Source: Bacteroidales bacterium (lineage in GTDB: Bacteria; Bacteroidota; Bacteroidia; Bacteroidales; VadinHA17). From it: DNA of 7,198 nucleotides. A program made the translations under genes and the position numbers. Position 1 is the stretch's first letter. The number at the start of each line of letters is the position of its first letter. The notes under the pieces were generated by a model. That model saw nothing but the letters and a program-made list of their open reading frames with translations, searched no databases and was not told the origin of the DNA. This document shows, piece by piece, positions 1 through 5,992 of this stretch. The stretch is from contig JALOMK010000114.1 in the NCBI GenBank assembly GCA_025455505.1, forward strand, positions 1 through 7,198. Reading direction: 5' to 3'.

Positions 1-8
1 TCCGGGCT

Positions 9-35
9 GGTGAAGAGCACCAGGGTCTCTTCACC
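9..35. repeat. Perfect 9-bp inverted repeat at the break in the third Lcl-family paralog
   Basis: Seen in the sequence: arms GGTGAAGAG (9-17) and CTCTTCACC (27-35) are perfectly complementary around a 9-base loop, and inside the loop ACC (19-21) can also pair with GGT (24-26). The premature stop of the truncated gene (31-33, minus strand) lies in one arm. No T-run follows on either strand, so it is not a standard intrinsic terminator. The surrounding 57 bases are GC-rich (36 of 57 by hand count). It could be the edge of a mobile or repeated element, or chance within another coding sequence that continues past the window edge. Confidence 0.55.
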
Positions 36-384
36 CCCTTCGGTCCGCAGTTTGAGCGGTTGTGCCGCCTGCCGGGTCTGTTTCTGTCCTGATGCTGTAT
101 GTGCCTGTTGTCCAGTCAATGGCTGCCAGTGAACCTGAAACAAGGGACCCGCTTCCGATTTCAAGGCTTGCAACACCAAATTGGGTTGTTGTTATGGAAT
201 GTGTCTCCTCAAATACAGCTGCAGCACCCTGAAGTATGCTTATCTTTATGCCGACAATCTGGCTGGCGACGAGGTTTTCAGCTGCATCACGGATCACTGC
301 CTGGTAGCTGAATTCCAGCGGAGCCTGCGCTGAGAGGGTTTCACAGATCAGCAGGAATAATGTTATTGTTTTTATTTTTTTCAT
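31..384 (-). pseudogene. Truncated third paralog of the secreted Lcl/DUF1566-type protein: N-terminal module only
   Basis: This 117-residue reading frame begins with a signal peptide (hydrophobic core about residues 6-17, likely cleavage after LSA, before QAP). It then has the same N-terminal module as its two upstream neighbours: FSYQAVIRDA, an ISILQGAA strand, ETHS, a conserved SxxAIDW and ETDPAGGTT. In the neighbours this module continues with a QxILSxPxAL segment, a linker and a C-terminal Lcl domain of about 165 residues. Here similarity stops right after GGTT, near position 58. Nine unrelated residues follow, then TGA at 31-33. Removing one G from the GGGGG run opens the frame to the window edge but gives no match to the paralogs, so a simple frameshift does not explain it. 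The start is 10 bases after the stop of the preceding paralog, so it is probably cotranscribed. I read it as a remnant left by recombination or insertion. A short secreted module that is still made cannot be excluded. Confidence 0.75.
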
Positions 385-394
385 TGAGTATTGT

Positions 395-1441
395 TCAGAA
401 TCTTCTGACTGCTCTTACTTGATATGATGTCGATTTCGTTGACCAGTTGCTCTGACCGGCAGAAAAGTTGTAATGGTATGCCCTTGTTGCCGAAGTGTAT
501 TCTGTTGAGCTCCAGTAGTTGACAAACTGGAATCCGTTAGTGTCACCGAGAATTGCATTTATTGCAATTGCTGCATCATAGCAATAGTTGAGCTCCCAAA
601 TGGCCGGGAGATACCAGTCGGAATAAACACCGGTGCCCGTATCGGGATTTGTGTAAATGTCGCAAAGATAAGCTGCGCCCGCAATATGGCCTGGTTGTGT
701 AATAATTGCAGTGCTGTTTGCCTGGCCGTTATGATAGCTCTGTGCTGTCGCACCGATGAGGGTTCCGTTGATATTGCTCCATGATGATACACCTATATCG
801 GTGAGAGTTGTGATCAGTCCCTTCTCAATACCTCCTTCTTTCCATACTCCTACGATAATACCGCCCTGGTAAAACTCGCCAATGAAATGTGAATAACTTG
901 CCCCAGCACCGGAAACGCCAATTATATATGGAGAACCGACAGTCCCTGATCCTGAAACAGAAATGTTGGTTCCTGCTGAAATTTTAGTTTCAGAGCCATT
1001 CCTTACCGGAAGGTTGGAAAGATCATTGTAATCAGCTTCCATCGTTCTTCCGGCTGTCTTTGAGGTAAGTGCAAAAGGAAGGCTAAGTATCTGATCGGAT
1101 TGCAAAAGGGTATAAGTTGTTCCTCCTGCAGGATCAAATTCAGCTTTAATTGTATAGGGCCCGTCTGCCCAGTCAATCGAAGAGAAGGTGCCGCTTACCG
1201 GAGTGCCTGAACCGACCTCAACGCTTATAAGCGCATTCCCGTTCGTTGAAGCGGTATGGGTTTCGGCATATTTGGCCACTGCCCCATCCATTATGCTTAT
1301 CCTTATCCCTAATGTCTGATTAACCAGCAGGAGTTCTGAGGCATCGCGGATTACAGCCTGATAGCTGATCTTTTGAGGTGTCTGGGCACAGAGAGTAAAA
1401 AATGAAAACAGAAAAAATATTATGTGGGATGTTCTCTTCAT
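395..1441 (-). CDS. Secreted surface protein with N-terminal YQAVIRD module and C-terminal Lcl/DUF1566 (C-type-lectin-like) domain, paralog 2
   Basis: A 348-residue exported protein. Residues 1-19 are a signal peptide with likely SPase I cleavage after LCA. Residues 25-130 form a Bacteroidota N-terminal module (SYQAVIRDA, ETHTAST, SGTFSSIDWADGPY, DPAGGTTY, ILSLPFAL), probably beta-rich. Residues 136-175 are a Gly/Ser/Thr-rich linker with DYNDLSNLP and an ETKISAGTNISVSGSGT stretch resembling phage tail-fibre-like linkers. Residues 184-348 carry Lcl/DUF1566 hallmarks: YQGGIIVG, NPDTGTG, YSDWYLP (273-279), YWSSTEY (309-315) and a terminal VRAVRRF. Related domains in Legionella Lcl bind glycans and host surfaces, and members of this fold are often ligand-binding; a role as adhesin or carbohydrate binder here is inference. 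Cys260 and Cys287 are conserved in the neighbouring paralog and could form a disulphide. No collagen-like repeats and no evident type IX secretion C-terminal domain are seen. The start lies 18 bases after the stop of paralog 1. A stretch around SDWYLP (603-625) is identical over 23 bases to 1665-1687 in that gene, showing tandem duplication. Confidence 0.88.
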   Translation of the reverse strand: MKRTSHIIFFLFSFFTLCAQTPQKISYQAVIRDASELLLVNQTLGIRISIMDGAVAKYAETHTASTNGNALISVEVGSGTPVSGTFSSIDWADGPYTIKAEFDPAGGTTYTLLQSDQILSLPFALTSKTAGRTMEADYNDLSNLPVRNGSETKISAGTNISVSGSGTVGSPYIIGVSGAGASYSHFIGEFYQGGIIVGVWKEGGIEKGLITTLTDIGVSSWSNINGTLIGATAQSYHNGQANSTAIITQPGHIAGAAYLCDIYTNPDTGTGVYSDWYLPAIWELNYCYDAAIAINAILGDTNGFQFVNYWSSTEYTSATRAYHYNFSAGQSNWSTKSTSYQVRAVRRF

Positions 1442-1459
1442 CTGTAAGCTGCTTAATTA

Positions 1460-2506
1460 TTAAAATCTTCTTACAGGACGGACATTAGACGTTAATGTTT
1501 TTGTATTCGAATAGGCATAGCCGTTCGAATAAGAATAAACAAGTGCTGAAGTTGAAAGATACTCGGTTGAACTCCAGATTGTCACTGAACCGAATCCGTT
1601 TGCGTCACCGAGTATCCTGTTGACAACAAGGGCACTTCTATAGCATTGCATAAGTTCCCAGTTTGCCGGGAGATACCAGTCGGAATAGACGCCGGTGCCG
1701 GTATCCGGATTGACATAATCGTTGCAAAGTTTCGCGGCAGGTGCCGTTGCACTCTGAGCAAGAATTGCAGTTGTATTCGGCTGGCCGTACCGGTGATTCT
1801 GTGCAGAGGCGCCGATAAGCAAGGAAACGTCGCTCCATGCCACATTCCCTATATCGGTAAGACCGGCGATGAGGCCCTTTTCCACTCCTGCCTCCCTCCA
1901 AACACCCACCACGATGCCTCCCTGGTAAAGCTCCCCTATATAATGCGTGAACCCCGACGGTGTTACAGAGGTATTGATAACATAGGGGGCAGCCGTTGTT
2001 CCTGATCCTGTTATTGTTACATTGGAACCGGCTGATAACTTGGTCTCTGATCCGTCAATCAATGGCGCATTGATCAGGTTATTGTAGTCTCCTCCGGTGC
2101 TTGATCCCGAGATATTTGAATAAAGCGCATATGGGACACTCAGTATATCCTGGGAACCAATGATTGTGTATGAAGAACCTCCCGCCGGATCAGCCTCGGC
2201 TTTTACAGAGAAGCTTCCTGCTCCCCAGTCAATGGCTGCAATTGAACCTGTTACAGGCGTCCCGTTTCCAACTATAACACTTATCAGTCCATTCGCATCA
2301 GTGCTTGTACTGTGTGTCTCGGCAAACACCGTTGCCGCTCCTTCAAGTATGCTTAGCTTAAGCCCAACGGACTGATTTGCAAGTAGATTTCCTGCTGCAT
2401 TCCTGAGTATGGCCTGGTATGAAAACTTCTCGGGACTCTGGCAGCTGGCATATTTCACAAACGCCGCCAGAATGATACAGCAGCAAAAAAAGGTTCTATT
2501 TATCAT
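1460..2506 (-). CDS. Secreted surface protein with N-terminal YQAVIRD module and C-terminal Lcl/DUF1566 (C-type-lectin-like) domain, paralog 1
   Basis: I place the start at the ATG at 2504-2506 (MINRTFF), not the upstream in-frame GTG at 2605. The ATG gives a normal signal peptide (hydrophobic to about residue 19, likely cleavage after ASC before QSP) and exactly 348 residues, the length of the next gene. The GTG lies in the stem of the preceding gene's terminator. The mature part starts with the N-terminal module (FSYQAILRNA, ILEGAATVFAETHS, AAIDWGAGSF, DPAGGSSY, ILSVPYAL; about 28-130). A linker with DYNNLINAP and ETKLSAGSNVTITGSGT (140-175) follows. The Lcl/DUF1566 domain runs from about 187 to 348 with YQGGIVVG, NPDTGTG, YSDWYLP (274-280), IWSSTEY (310-316) and a terminal VRPVRRF. 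Cys261 and Cys288 match the pair in paralog 2. It is probably the first gene of a three-gene transcript; I found no convincing -7 box between 2507 and 2576. A surface or extracellular ligand-binding role is inferred from the fold family; the ligand is unknown. Confidence 0.88.
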   Translation of the reverse strand: MINRTFFCCCIILAAFVKYASCQSPEKFSYQAILRNAAGNLLANQSVGLKLSILEGAATVFAETHSTSTDANGLISVIVGNGTPVTGSIAAIDWGAGSFSVKAEADPAGGSSYTIIGSQDILSVPYALYSNISGSSTGGDYNNLINAPLIDGSETKLSAGSNVTITGSGTTAAPYVINTSVTPSGFTHYIGELYQGGIVVGVWREAGVEKGLIAGLTDIGNVAWSDVSLLIGASAQNHRYGQPNTTAILAQSATAPAAKLCNDYVNPDTGTGVYSDWYLPANWELMQCYRSALVVNRILGDANGFGSVTIWSSTEYLSTSALVYSYSNGYAYSNTKTLTSNVRPVRRF

Positions 2507-2576
2507 CCGGTTGATCTGGTTACAGGCTTTCCTATCAGTATTTGTACGGATAAATGCCCGCAAAAGATTCACAATA

Positions 2577-2608
2577 TAATGAAAAAGGTGTCCCTGTCGA
2601 GACACCTT
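2577..2608 (-). terminator. Intrinsic terminator of the lipoprotein gene
   Basis: Read on the minus strand, AAGGTGTC (2608-2601), an 8-base loop and GACACCTT (2592-2585) form a perfect 8-bp stem. It is followed by a T-rich tail, so that the GACACCTT arm runs on as TTTCATTAT. It lies 30 bases after the stop of the lipoprotein gene (2638-2640) and points the right way to end that transcript. On the plus strand no T-run follows, so it is one-directional. It separates the lipoprotein from the Lcl-family genes, which therefore need their own promoter or readthrough. Confidence 0.85.
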
Positions 2609-2637
2609 CCTCTAAAACAGCTTACTTATTTTTGTTG

Positions 2638-3528
2638 TTATGGCTTCACTGAATAAGGATTTGCCCACAGACCAAGCGTTATTGTCGTTTCTTTCCCGTC
2701 CCTGTTTGTCCAGGTGGCCTTATTGTCGCAGCTTCCGTCTCCGTAGTTGAGCTCGCCGGTCTTCCTGTTGTCGATATACGATTCAACTATCCCTTTCTGG
2801 AAATATGGCAGCTTGCATTCTCCGGGTTTCCTGTACAGAGCTTCGGTTATCTCCCTGTTGACTACCCTGCCGTTGATTTTCACCCTGGCCTTGCCTGTAA
2901 CCCATAGCTCATCATCCTCGATGCTTTTAAGGTCCTCTCCACGGTTATACTCCCTCGTGCGGTCAAGGTTCCTCTCGGAAATAAGTTCTCCCGTTTCGTC
3001 CCATACTTTTTCAAGCTGCTTGACTTCAAATATGTAATTGCCTTTTTCGTTCCGGCCCTTGTTTATTTCATGCCTGTGGCCTGCAATTTTCATGTCGTTG
3101 TAGATATAGTCCACAAGTCTGGCCTGCCTGAATGTGTTCTTTTCCCAGTAAGGACCAGTTATATGCACTATCACGTGTCCGGCGCGAAAGTTCTTGTTTG
3201 CATCTAGGCATCCTTCGCCGTAATCAATTGTTATTGTCCTTGGGAATTTTTTGCCGGCAGGAGTGTCAACACTTATTTGAGGCTTACATTCTCCCGGCTC
3301 ATCTCCTTTTGACGGTGCAACATTAAAATCATTGCTTTCAAGCATTGCTATCTCCCGGTCGACCTGGTCGACAACTCTCTGGATAACCGCTTCCACCGAA
3401 CTTTCTTTTTCAGCCATGCTGAATTGCTCTTCGAGCTCCCTTGGCGAAGAATCGTTTCTCGAACAGGCCAGGATAAGCATTAACCCCGTAATCAATACGA
3501 GGTATCTTTGATGCAGGATTTTCTTCAT
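2638..3528 (-). CDS. Uncharacterised lipoprotein with two DYGxGC-type modules
   Basis: A 296-residue protein with a lipoprotein signal: basic start, hydrophobic stretch 9-20, lipobox ILAC with Cys22 as the acylated residue, then SRNDSS. Residues 28-65 are charged and probably helical. Two related modules follow. The first has PGECK (78-82), FPRTITIDYGEGC (95-107) and FRAGHVIVHITG (114-125). The second has PGECK (235-239), RKTGELNYGDGSC (255-267) and a KETTITL strand (279-285). Four cysteines (81, 107, 238, 267) recur in equivalent places, suggesting one disulphide per module. The region between them (about 130-232) is charged and beta-rich. I recognise the module style from unnamed Bacteroidota lipoproteins but know no function, and no catalytic motif is seen. 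It probably sits in the envelope, on the periplasmic or outer face. It has its own promoter upstream and terminator downstream, so it looks monocistronic. Confidence 0.85.
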   Translation of the reverse strand: MKKILHQRYLVLITGLMLILACSRNDSSPRELEEQFSMAEKESSVEAVIQRVVDQVDREIAMLESNDFNVAPSKGDEPGECKPQISVDTPAGKKFPRTITIDYGEGCLDANKNFRAGHVIVHITGPYWEKNTFRQARLVDYIYNDMKIAGHRHEINKGRNEKGNYIFEVKQLEKVWDETGELISERNLDRTREYNRGEDLKSIEDDELWVTGKARVKINGRVVNREITEALYRKPGECKLPYFQKGIVESYIDNRKTGELNYGDGSCDNKATWTNRDGKETTITLGLWANPYSVKP

Positions 3529-3549
3529 ACTATTGCTGATTGACTATGT

Positions 3550-3580
3550 CAAAGGTATGACAATAAAGTATCTGCCTGAA
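3550..3580 (-). promoter_or_regulatory. Bacteroidota-type promoter for the lipoprotein gene
   Basis: On the minus strand TACCTTTG (3557-3550) is an exact match to the TAnnTTTG -7 box recognised by the Bacteroidota primary sigma factor. The -33 position 19 bases upstream reads TTCA (3580-3577), a poor match to TTTG. Transcription would start near 3543, giving a leader of about 15 bases before the ATG at 3528. No strong Shine-Dalgarno sequence is present, as is usual in this phylum. The box is well placed, but the -33 element is weak. Confidence 0.6.
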
Positions 3581-3610
3581 TATCAGGGGTATGGTTTTTG
3601 ATGAACGTGG

Positions 3611-3633
3611 AAAACGGATGGATAAAACCATCC
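3611..3633 (-). terminator. Probable terminator of the hydrolase/TPR/esterase operon
   Basis: On the minus strand GGATGG (3633-3628), loop TTTTAT and CCATCC (3621-3616) form a perfect 6-bp hairpin followed by GTTTT (3615-3611). It starts 28 bases after the stop of the membrane-anchored hydrolase (3661-3663). The stem is short and the T-run has four T's, so termination may be partial. Its position in the 132-base gap, upstream of the lipoprotein promoter, supports the call. Confidence 0.6.
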
Positions 3634-3660
3634 TTTACTGTAGATATACAGAGGTTTGGG

Positions 3661-4656
3661 TTATTCCGTCAATATGCCGGAAAGGAAATTAATCGTTTCC
3701 CTTTCAACTCCCTGCCAGTCCTTCGACCGGATATATGATGCTATCACATGGGCACCGGCCTGCGGGAATGCAATTTCAGTTTTTTGCGCCGGGGGAGTAC
3801 CGAGCATGCCATACATTTCAAGCATCGCCGGAACTGAAACTGTTTTGTCCTGTTCGTCCTCATTTTTGTAATAATATGCAAGAAATACCGGGCATTTCAC
3901 CTTTTCAAAGGTCTCAGGCTTCATGGTATTGGCGAGCAGGTTCTGCAGAGCCACAAGCGCCTCAACACGATAGGTCAGCGACCAGTTATTGCCATGCTCT
4001 TCACTTTCAGGTTCGTAGGAGCTTGTGAGTCCTCCCATGAATTTCCTGGCAAGCTGAAGTCCCCATGGCTTGTTGAGTATCACTGCCGAAGGATCGTACA
4101 GCTTTACTGCAGGGGAATAAAGGACAAGAGCCTTGATTTCCGGGTGCAACGAAGCAAGGTACAGAGCCAGGGCTCCTCCTGTTGATGTCCCGATAACTAT
4201 CACTTCTTCACCGAGCATGCCTGCTATCGCCAGGGCTCTTTCTGCCGATGCCAGGTATTCGTCCGCATTAAGGAAGATCATCGTGCTGTCGCCCCTGTCG
4301 ATGCCATGTTCCGAAAGACGCGAAAGGTAAAGGTTTGCGCCGATATTCCGGGCCAGGTTCCTGTGTACCGGTTCTCCTTCAGCCTGGCTGGCCGAAAAAC
4401 CGTGCAGATACAGGATAGAATACCGCGTTTTTTCCTTTTTGGAAGTGTCGGCCCAGACTATCCTGGCTTCATTTCCGGGTTTCAGACCCCGTGTACTGCT
4501 TTCTTCTTCTGCTATCTGCTGCTCAAGCCCTGAAATGTCCGGTGGCAGGACAATATCTGAAGCACTCAATGAGGGCTTCGGTGGTTTCGGACCGGCGAGG
4601 TAAACGACAATAAGCGCCAGGATAATTGCGGCAGTAATTTTCAGGAACTTTCTCAT
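3661..4656 (-). CDS. Membrane-anchored alpha/beta-hydrolase (serine esterase/lipase-like)
   Basis: A 331-residue protein with an N-terminal membrane segment (about 5-21, basic MRK start) followed by a Pro/Lys-rich stretch. There is no clear signal-peptidase site, so it is probably anchored with the enzyme in the periplasm. The alpha/beta-hydrolase domain (about 75-330) shows YLHGFS (83-88) for the oxyanion region, the nucleophile elbow GTSTGG with Ser158, a probable acid Asp270 in DKTV, and His303 in AGAH. The triad is therefore complete. The fold family covers esterases, lipases, thioesterases and peptidases, and nothing seen fixes the substrate. A segment of about 70 residues (185-255) between the nucleophile strand and the acid could hold a lid. 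The gene begins 20 bases after the stop of the TPR gene and is last in the run, with a hairpin terminator behind it. It is unlikely to be a recent copy of the esterase two genes upstream, since sequence around the motifs differs. Confidence 0.87.
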   Translation of the reverse strand: MRKFLKITAAIILALIVVYLAGPKPPKPSLSASDIVLPPDISGLEQQIAEEESSTRGLKPGNEARIVWADTSKKEKTRYSILYLHGFSASQAEGEPVHRNLARNIGANLYLSRLSEHGIDRGDSTMIFLNADEYLASAERALAIAGMLGEEVIVIGTSTGGALALYLASLHPEIKALVLYSPAVKLYDPSAVILNKPWGLQLARKFMGGLTSSYEPESEEHGNNWSLTYRVEALVALQNLLANTMKPETFEKVKCPVFLAYYYKNEDEQDKTVSVPAMLEMYGMLGTPPAQKTEIAFPQAGAHVIASYIRSKDWQGVERETINFLSGILTE

Positions 4657-4676
4657 GCTTTCAGATTATTCAGGGT

Positions 4677-5963
4677 TCAGTCTTTTTTCGGCGGCGGCGG
4701 ATTTTTCAGGTATTCGACCCGTTTCCGTACCGATTCCACATAGTCTTTGCTGAAGGCCATCCTTGCATTTTTCAGGTTATCAAGGAAAAGCTGGTAATAG
4801 CGGATTGCAAGTGCAGGATTATTCAGCTTTTCATCGTACAGGTTTCCGATTATCATATAAAGGTTGGGATCATTTATGTACTTCAGTGCCTTCAGATATG
4901 TTTCAATTGCCTTCCTGTACTGCCCTGCTGTTTTCTGCGTCTCAGCCATCATCACGTATGTTATGCCGAGTCTCTCTGCGGAGGGCTTTATTGCCTCTGC
5001 AGCCTTTTCATAAAACAGAAGGGCTTTTTCAGTATTATCCTGGCTGTTGTAGCTTTGAGCCAGGTATGTAAGTGTTTCAACATCTGTTGTATCCTTTTTG
5101 TACGCAAGGGTAAGATATCTTATTGCCTCTCCGGGTTGCAGGTTGTTCGCGTAACCTATGCCTGCTCTTTTCAGGAAAAGGGTTGTGGAGTCACCCGATG
5201 CCAGGATCGTAAGATAGTCGTTGAGAGCTCTTTTATTGTAGTTTATCGAAAAATGAAGAGCCGCCCTGCGCACGTAGAGATCCATGTCTGATGGATCGAC
5301 GCCTATTCCCCTTGTCAGGATCGTCAATGCGGTATCGGCCCTGAACGTCATTGTATAAAGGTAAGCGAGGTTCTTGATTGCATTTGTGTTCCTGCCGTTT
5401 ATTTCAAGGGAACGTGAAAAAAGTTCTTTTGACTTTTCGAGCTCCCCCATCCTCAGCATTGCAAATCCCAGCTTGTCGAGATACATATAGTTGCTGCTGT
5501 CGCTCCTGAGAAAGCGGGAGTAGATCCTTGCCGATTCATCGTAGCGGCCATCCTGCATATATATTGAAGTAAGATGATAGGCATAAGCCCAGTTAAGGGT
5601 ATCGGATTCAAGGAGGCTGCTGAACAGGGGCTCCGCAAGTTTATTTTTCACCTTTCCGTAAAAGCCTTTTGCGACCATGAACTTATATAGTTTGTTTTCA
5701 GGAGAAATTTCCAGGGCGGACTGAAAACAATCCATCGACCTGTCATCCGGAAGGATATTCTGGTAAGCAAGCCCCATCTTGTAGAAAATAGCGTCATTGG
5801 CACTGTCGGCAGCCAGTATCAGCCTGCATGTGTCAATCACTCTTTCATATTCTCCCCTTATCAGCATCATGTCGATTGCTGAATATGGGGATTTTTCCTG
5901 GGCGGAGAGTGTCTTTAATCCTGCTCCTGAGATAAGTGCAAGTAACAGAAGATATTTTTTCAT
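4677..5963 (-). CDS. Exported tetratricopeptide-repeat (TPR) protein
   Basis: I choose the ATG at 5961-5963 (MKKYLLLL). It gives a clean signal peptide (hydrophobic 4-16, likely cleavage after LSA at 21) and a 29-base gap to the upstream gene. The in-frame ATG at 6017 would overlap that gene and add 18 residues ahead of the signal peptide. The 428-residue product is almost all TPR helices from about residue 26 to 400, roughly eleven 34-residue units. Examples are YKMGLAYQN...ALEISPEN (61-90), LDKLGFAMLRMGELEKSKEL (162-181), LAQSYNSQDNTEKALLFYEK (301-320) and IIGNLYDEKLNNPALAIRYY (371-390). The tail NPPPPKKD is proline-rich and basic. TPR arrays bind partner proteins; no enzymatic domain is present. 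Lying between two hydrolase genes and exported, it may scaffold envelope proteins, but the partner is not identifiable. Confidence 0.88.
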   Translation of the reverse strand: MKKYLLLLALISGAGLKTLSAQEKSPYSAIDMMLIRGEYERVIDTCRLILAADSANDAIFYKMGLAYQNILPDDRSMDCFQSALEISPENKLYKFMVAKGFYGKVKNKLAEPLFSSLLESDTLNWAYAYHLTSIYMQDGRYDESARIYSRFLRSDSSNYMYLDKLGFAMLRMGELEKSKELFSRSLEINGRNTNAIKNLAYLYTMTFRADTALTILTRGIGVDPSDMDLYVRRAALHFSINYNKRALNDYLTILASGDSTTLFLKRAGIGYANNLQPGEAIRYLTLAYKKDTTDVETLTYLAQSYNSQDNTEKALLFYEKAAEAIKPSAERLGITYVMMAETQKTAGQYRKAIETYLKALKYINDPNLYMIIGNLYDEKLNNPALAIRYYQLFLDNLKNARMAFSKDYVESVRKRVEYLKNPPPPKKD

Positions 5964-5992
5964 TGTTGTTCCGGTCTTTCTCAGGTATTTAA

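Noticed and set aside
34..38. Simple one-base frameshift in the GGGGG run as the cause of truncation in the third paralog
   Set aside because: Similarity to the paralogs is already lost about 20 bases before this run, and removing one G does not restore it.
1..57. Assigning a function to the open frames across the first 57 bases
   Set aside because: Under 20 codons are visible in each of two competing frames, and I cannot recognise a family with confidence.
1646..2005. 119-codon open frame on the plus strand
   Set aside because: It is antisense to the conserved Lcl domain of paralog 1 and its product looks like no protein family.
2507..2582. Promoter for the Lcl-family genes with TTTG near 2555 and TACTGATA 20 bases downstream
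   Set aside because: The -7 part matches only the TA of TAnnTTTG, which is too weak to annotate.
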